Of a stretch of DNA of 64,000 nucleotides, positions 60,935-64,000 are shown in pieces. Under the pieces are notes generated by a model. The model did not search any database. It was not told the origin of the DNA and saw nothing but the letters and a program-made list of their open reading frames with translations. The position numbers and the translations under genes are program-made. Location: the NCBI GenBank assembly GCA_030323885.1, contig CM059199.1, forward strand, positions 40,866,590 through 40,930,589, read 5' to 3'. The stretch is from Branchipolynoe longqiensis (taxonomy: Eukaryota > Annelida > Polychaeta > Phyllodocida > Polynoidae). Each line of letters starts with the position of its first letter. Positions within the stretch are counted from its first letter, which is position 1.

Positions 60935-61150
60935 GGGACGGCGGAATGGGCTGAGCGTCCGCCTCCCGTTTTGGTAGGTAGCAGGACCCGACCACTAGGC
61001 GAGTGAAAGCAATGATTTAAACATTTATATTTGTAGCTACCTGTCCTGGCATCAGGTATTACTAGGATAGGGCAGTGAAGAGTGGAATGAGGAAGACCTA
61101 TTGCTTGCAGGTGAAATTTCCCCTGATTAATCAAGTAATGTATATCAAAC
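60935..61150 (+). mobile_element. SINE-A', copy 2
   Basis: SINE-A-type head (GGCGGAATGGGCTGAGCGTC, GCCTCCCGTTTTGGTAG) and linker GGATAGGGCAGTG, then the alternative tail GAATGAGGAAGACCTATTGC and GAAATTTCCCCTGATTAATC, as in the minus-strand copy at 53165-53395. Confidence 0.75.
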
Positions 61151-61272
61151 AAAAACTGTCAAACATGTTGTAAAAGTAAAAGGAGGTCGAGTGGGAGATA
61201 TTGGTGAGAGGTGGCAACAGTGTGTGGGGGGGGGGGGCGGTGTTTGTAGTGGAAGGAAGATGGGACATCATT

Positions 61273-61665
61273 GTTTTTTTGTTTTTTTTATTGAGGCTGT
61301 ATTTATACTGTCCATAGCATATAAGCCCGGGTACCCAGGCTTGTTTTCAATGCTGGCCAGTTGTAGTGTTGGTGTTATCTTACCACACAGTGGCTGCTGA
61401 TAAGGTATTTGATTGCCTGCATTTCAGTAGCAGATAGATAATTGGTTGGTATGGTTAGTAGCCTATGTTAGTTTTTTTGGATTTTCTTGGTATATATGTT
61501 TTTATTTTTCTACTCTTATTACTAGACTAGCCTACTCCTATTTACATATCATAGGCTTGTACGTAGCTGTGTGGTGTGTTATCTGGCTACTTTTGGCATG
61601 GTTACCTTCCATTGGGCATCCCGCTGGTGGGCCGTGACATATCACATGCCCCTTTGCAGTGCAGC
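61273..61665 (-). mobile_element. LINE 3' UTR and poly-A end
   Basis: Follows the ORF2 stop on the minus strand. It ends in CTATGGACAGTATAAATACA, GCCTCAATAAAAAAAAC and AAAAAAAC (61273-61290), an A-rich tail with an AATAAA signal. This marks the 3' end of the insertion. Confidence 0.75.
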
Positions 61666-64000
61666 TTACTGGGGGTTTCCTAGCCTTATTTTGCACAGAT
61701 ATTTTTTGTAAGTTTTTAGGTCAGGAATTTGTCGTTCCTTTACCGTTTGGGCATTCCACAACTTGGCAGCCATTTCCAGCGTGCTTCTCTCATGAGCTTT
61801 TATTCGGCTTCTGGTCTGCTTTAGTAGTGGTGCATTATTTGCTCTAGTAGCCCTTTGTGGTTTTGTTAGAAGTTTACTGTTTTGACTATAGCTATATGCT
61901 AATGTTTTCAAATGAATTATTCTCCTATTTTCTAGTAGTTTCACTTTGGTTCTTTTGTGTATGTCATAGGTTGGGTGCAGCTTGTCTACTCTTAGACAGA
62001 TTTTTAGGGCTCTGTTCTGCAGTGTTTGCAGTTTTTTTAGTAGTTCTTTTCTCGCACCCATGTAGTTTACATCTCCATAGTCAAAATAGGGGAGCACCAT
62101 GCCCTTGAAGATTTTTATTGACATTTCTTGTGTCATGTAGTCTCTTAGCTTTGCAAATAGCCACAGTTTGTGGTTTACTTTTTGTATAATTTTATTTATA
62201 CATAGGTTGTAGTTTAGTTGGCTGTCCAACTCAAGGCCTAGGTATTTGTAATGGTCTACATTTTCTAGTGTTTGGTTTCCTAACTTACAGTGTAGTTTTC
62301 TTTCTGGCATTTGTTTATGCGAGAAGAGTACTGTTTTTGATTTGCTTGTGTTGATGGTTATTTTGTTGGACTCACACCACTCATCTAGTTTTAGTAGGAG
62401 TTTATTTAGTTTAGTTATTACCTCCTCCTCTGTGGTGCCATTTGCGTATATGACTGTGTCATCTGCATATAGTTGGAGGCATTCAGTTTGCAACCATTTT
62501 TCAAGGTCGTTTATATAGATTATAAAGAGTAGTGGCCCTAACACTGACCCTTGGGGTACACCACATGTGACAGGTTGGTTGTCTGATAGTGTATTGTTTA
62601 TTTTTGTTTTCTGTTGCCTGTTGTTCAGGTAGCATCTTATCCAATCCATAGTGTTGGATTTTATGCCCATGGTTTTTAGTTTTTCCAGTAGTATTTTGTG
62701 GTCTACTGTGTCAAATGCTTTGCTGAAGTCAATGAAGGCGGCTCCAACTAATTGTTTTTGGTTCATTGATGCCATTATGTCATTTGTTAGGTTAGCTATT
62801 GTTTTTGATGTGGAGTGCAGTTTCCTGAAGCCCCCTTGTCTTTCGTTTAGTATATCATTTTTTTCCAGGTGTTCATTGATGTGTCTATGTAACACTTTTT
62901 CAATGAGCTTGCCTGGGGTTTGAAGAATTGATATTGGCCTGTAGTTTCCCATGTTTTGTTTGTCTCCACCCTTGTGAATGGGGGTGATGGTTGCCATTTT
63001 CCAGGCTGAGATAAAACGCCCCTGCTCAAAGGAGATGTTGAATAGGTCTACTATGGTGGCCGGGATGGCTTGGAGTGCCTCTTTCAGTATTTTGGTTGGT
63101 ATTTCATCTATTCCACTTGGTTTATTCGTGTCTATGTCATTTATTAATTTTTTTACTTCTATCATATCTGTTTTGCAGGTGGGGATTTCGTTCTCCACAG
63201 TTCCTGATCTGTTTTCCCATCTTTTTTTGAATTTTTCTGACAGCTTTTGCCCTATTGTGGCAAAGTGTCTGTTCAGTTTGTTTGCTGCATCTTTGTCTGT
63301 GAGCATTGCCCCTTCGTTATCTTGGAAGTTTGTATGCTCTTCTTTGTTATTTTTTGGGAATAATAGGTTTACATTTTTCCAGAATTTGTTTGTGTTGCTT
63401 CCCCAGTCTTTGTCCTGCTTTATTATGTATTTCTTTTTTGCTGTTCTCACAGCTTTGAGACAGTTGTTTCTGGCGATGCGGTAGGCCAGTTTGTCTTCTA
63501 TTGTTTCTGTGCGTTTTGCTTTATCACCCAGTTTACTTTTGGTTGTGATGAGTGTTAGCAGGTCTTTGTCTACCCAAGGGTCTTGGTTTTTTTGTACTTT
63601 TATTTTCTTCATGGGACACATCTCATCAATTGATTTTCTTATTTCTGTGATGATGTTGTCCCAATAGATATCAACATCATCTCTGTTTTGTGTGATGTTG
63701 TTTATGTTTTGGTGCAGATGATTTTTTAATGTATCTTCTGAGTAGTTTTTTAAGGACCTGCCCATTTTGTATTCATAGTGATTTGTGCTTTTAAGCTTTT
63801 TCCTGGTTACATATACTAGTTCGTGGTCGCTTATACCCCAGCTTCTAGTGCCCCATTTTGTGGCATGGTTTGAGTTGGTTAATATTAGGTCTATTGTTGA
63901 GCTATTGTTGCTTAGCCTTGTGTTTTCAGTGATGAGCTGCTGCAGGCCTAAGATCTTGATGGTGGTTTGCAGCATTAGTTTATTTTTGTCATTGCTGCTG
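61666..64000 (-). CDS. LINE ORF2: endonuclease C-terminus, reverse transcriptase (partial, runs off the edge)
   Basis: An open frame of at least 777 codons with no stop to the right edge; the first in-window ATG (63975) is internal, since the frame continues upstream. Counting from that ATG: an AP-endonuclease-type C-terminal motif GISDHEL (48-52); a linker; then the RT domain with NKPSGIDEIPTKIL (284-297), PIHKGGD and NYRPISIL (332-351), FIDFSKAFDTVDH (414-426), GVPQGSVLGPLLF (472-484) and the catalytic YADD (503-506), then HYKYLGLELD (575-584). The tail ends in CKIRLGNPQ. It would nick DNA and reverse-transcribe its own RNA at the target. All catalytic landmarks in view are intact, which suggests recent activity. 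The motif style fits the CR1/Jockey side of non-LTR elements and differs from the RTE copies in this window; exact clade is uncertain. Confidence 0.93.
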   Translation of the reverse strand, partial: SSNDKNKLMLQTTIKILGLQQLITENTRLSNNSSTIDLILTNSNHATKWGTRSWGISDHELVYVTRKKLKSTNHYEYKMGRSLKNYSEDTLKNHLHQNINNITQNRDDVDIYWDNIITEIRKSIDEMCPMKKIKVQKNQDPWVDKDLLTLITTKSKLGDKAKRTETIEDKLAYRIARNNCLKAVRTAKKKYIIKQDKDWGSNTNKFWKNVNLLFPKNNKEEHTNFQDNEGAMLTDKDAANKLNRHFATIGQKLSEKFKKRWENRSGTVENEIPTCKTDMIEVKKLINDIDTNKPSGIDEIPTKILKEALQAIPATIVDLFNISFEQGRFISAWKMATITPIHKGGDKQNMGNYRPISILQTPGKLIEKVLHRHINEHLEKNDILNERQGGFRKLHSTSKTIANLTNDIMASMNQKQLVGAAFIDFSKAFDTVDHKILLEKLKTMGIKSNTMDWIRCYLNNRQQKTKINNTLSDNQPVTCGVPQGSVLGPLLFIIYINDLEKWLQTECLQLYADDTVIYANGTTEEEVITKLNKLLLKLDEWCESNKITINTSKSKTVLFSHKQMPERKLHCKLGNQTLENVDHYKYLGLELDSQLNYNLCINKIIQKVNHKLWLFAKLRDYMTQEMSIKIFKGMVLPYFDYGDVNYMGARKELLKKLQTLQNRALKICLRVDKLHPTYDIHKRTKVKLLENRRIIHLKTLAYSYSQNSKLLTKPQRATRANNAPLLKQTRSRIKAHERSTLEMAAKLWNAQTVKERQIPDLKTYKKYLCKIRLGNPQ

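Noticed and set aside
62651..63484. Plus-strand frames of 90 and 168 codons
   Set aside because: They are antisense shadows of the LINE ORF2.

Overview
This is an animal nuclear genome window with almost no recognisable host protein-coding content. It is a dense mosaic of tRNA-derived SINEs, small non-autonomous DNA transposons, truncated LINEs, minisatellites and long AT microsatellites, with two runs of N (2950-3448 and 53719-54218). The commonest repeat, SINE-A, has a tRNA-like head, a conserved central body and a tail reading GACCTTAGATGTTGCTAGGACG followed by CAAACAA runs. That architecture resembles the V-SINE/RUDI-type elements of molluscs. Together with the RTE-type LINE and the repeat richness it suggests a lophotrochozoan, most likely a mollusc (perhaps a gastropod). 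This assignment is inference; nothing here is diagnostic of a species. No bacterial-type genes, rRNA genes, CRISPR arrays or viral genes were seen.

Layout. 0-11 kb: SINE remnants, a CpG-rich patch (2.3-2.7 kb), a 1.6-kb inverted-repeat element with subterminal arrays (6263-7861) and a 5'-truncated RTE LINE (8770-9316). 11.8-13.6 kb: a long 12-bp G-rich minisatellite. 14-25 kb: SINE copies, dispersed repeat pairs, a promoter-like patch with three ETS cores (20.3-20.7 kb), a structured repeat after (TA)n (21.0 kb), a 126-bp tandem array and a complete TTAA-flanked MITE (22.6-23.0 kb). 25-34 kb: SINE-in-SINE nesting with a Harbinger-like MITE (28.35-29.31 kb), purine-rich tracts, a degenerate tandem array (30.4-31.0 kb), a recursive-splice-like site (31395) and another inverted-repeat element (33.4-34.0 kb). 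34-44 kb: G-rich minisatellites, the second RTE copy (37327-38236), pogo-like MITEs and a ~176-bp satellite split by a Harbinger-like element. 44-54 kb: SINEs, a CpG-rich patch with YY1 and Sp1 motifs (46.4-46.6 kb), a ~1-kb pure polypyrimidine tract and two TTAA MITEs carrying nested insertions. 54-64 kb: further nested SINEs, a second GCCGGTGTA inverted-repeat element (57119-57613), purine tracts and, on the minus strand, an apparently intact LINE ORF running off the right edge (61666-64000).

How the parts work together. The LINE families supply the retrotransposition machinery; the SINEs and most MITEs are non-autonomous. Relative ages can be read from nesting. SINE-A is the usual host; SINE-B, other SINE-A copies, Harbinger-, mariner- and GCCGGTGTA-type elements inserted later, several with target-site duplications readable directly from the flanks. 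If a host gene spans this window, what is visible is most likely intron or intergenic DNA.
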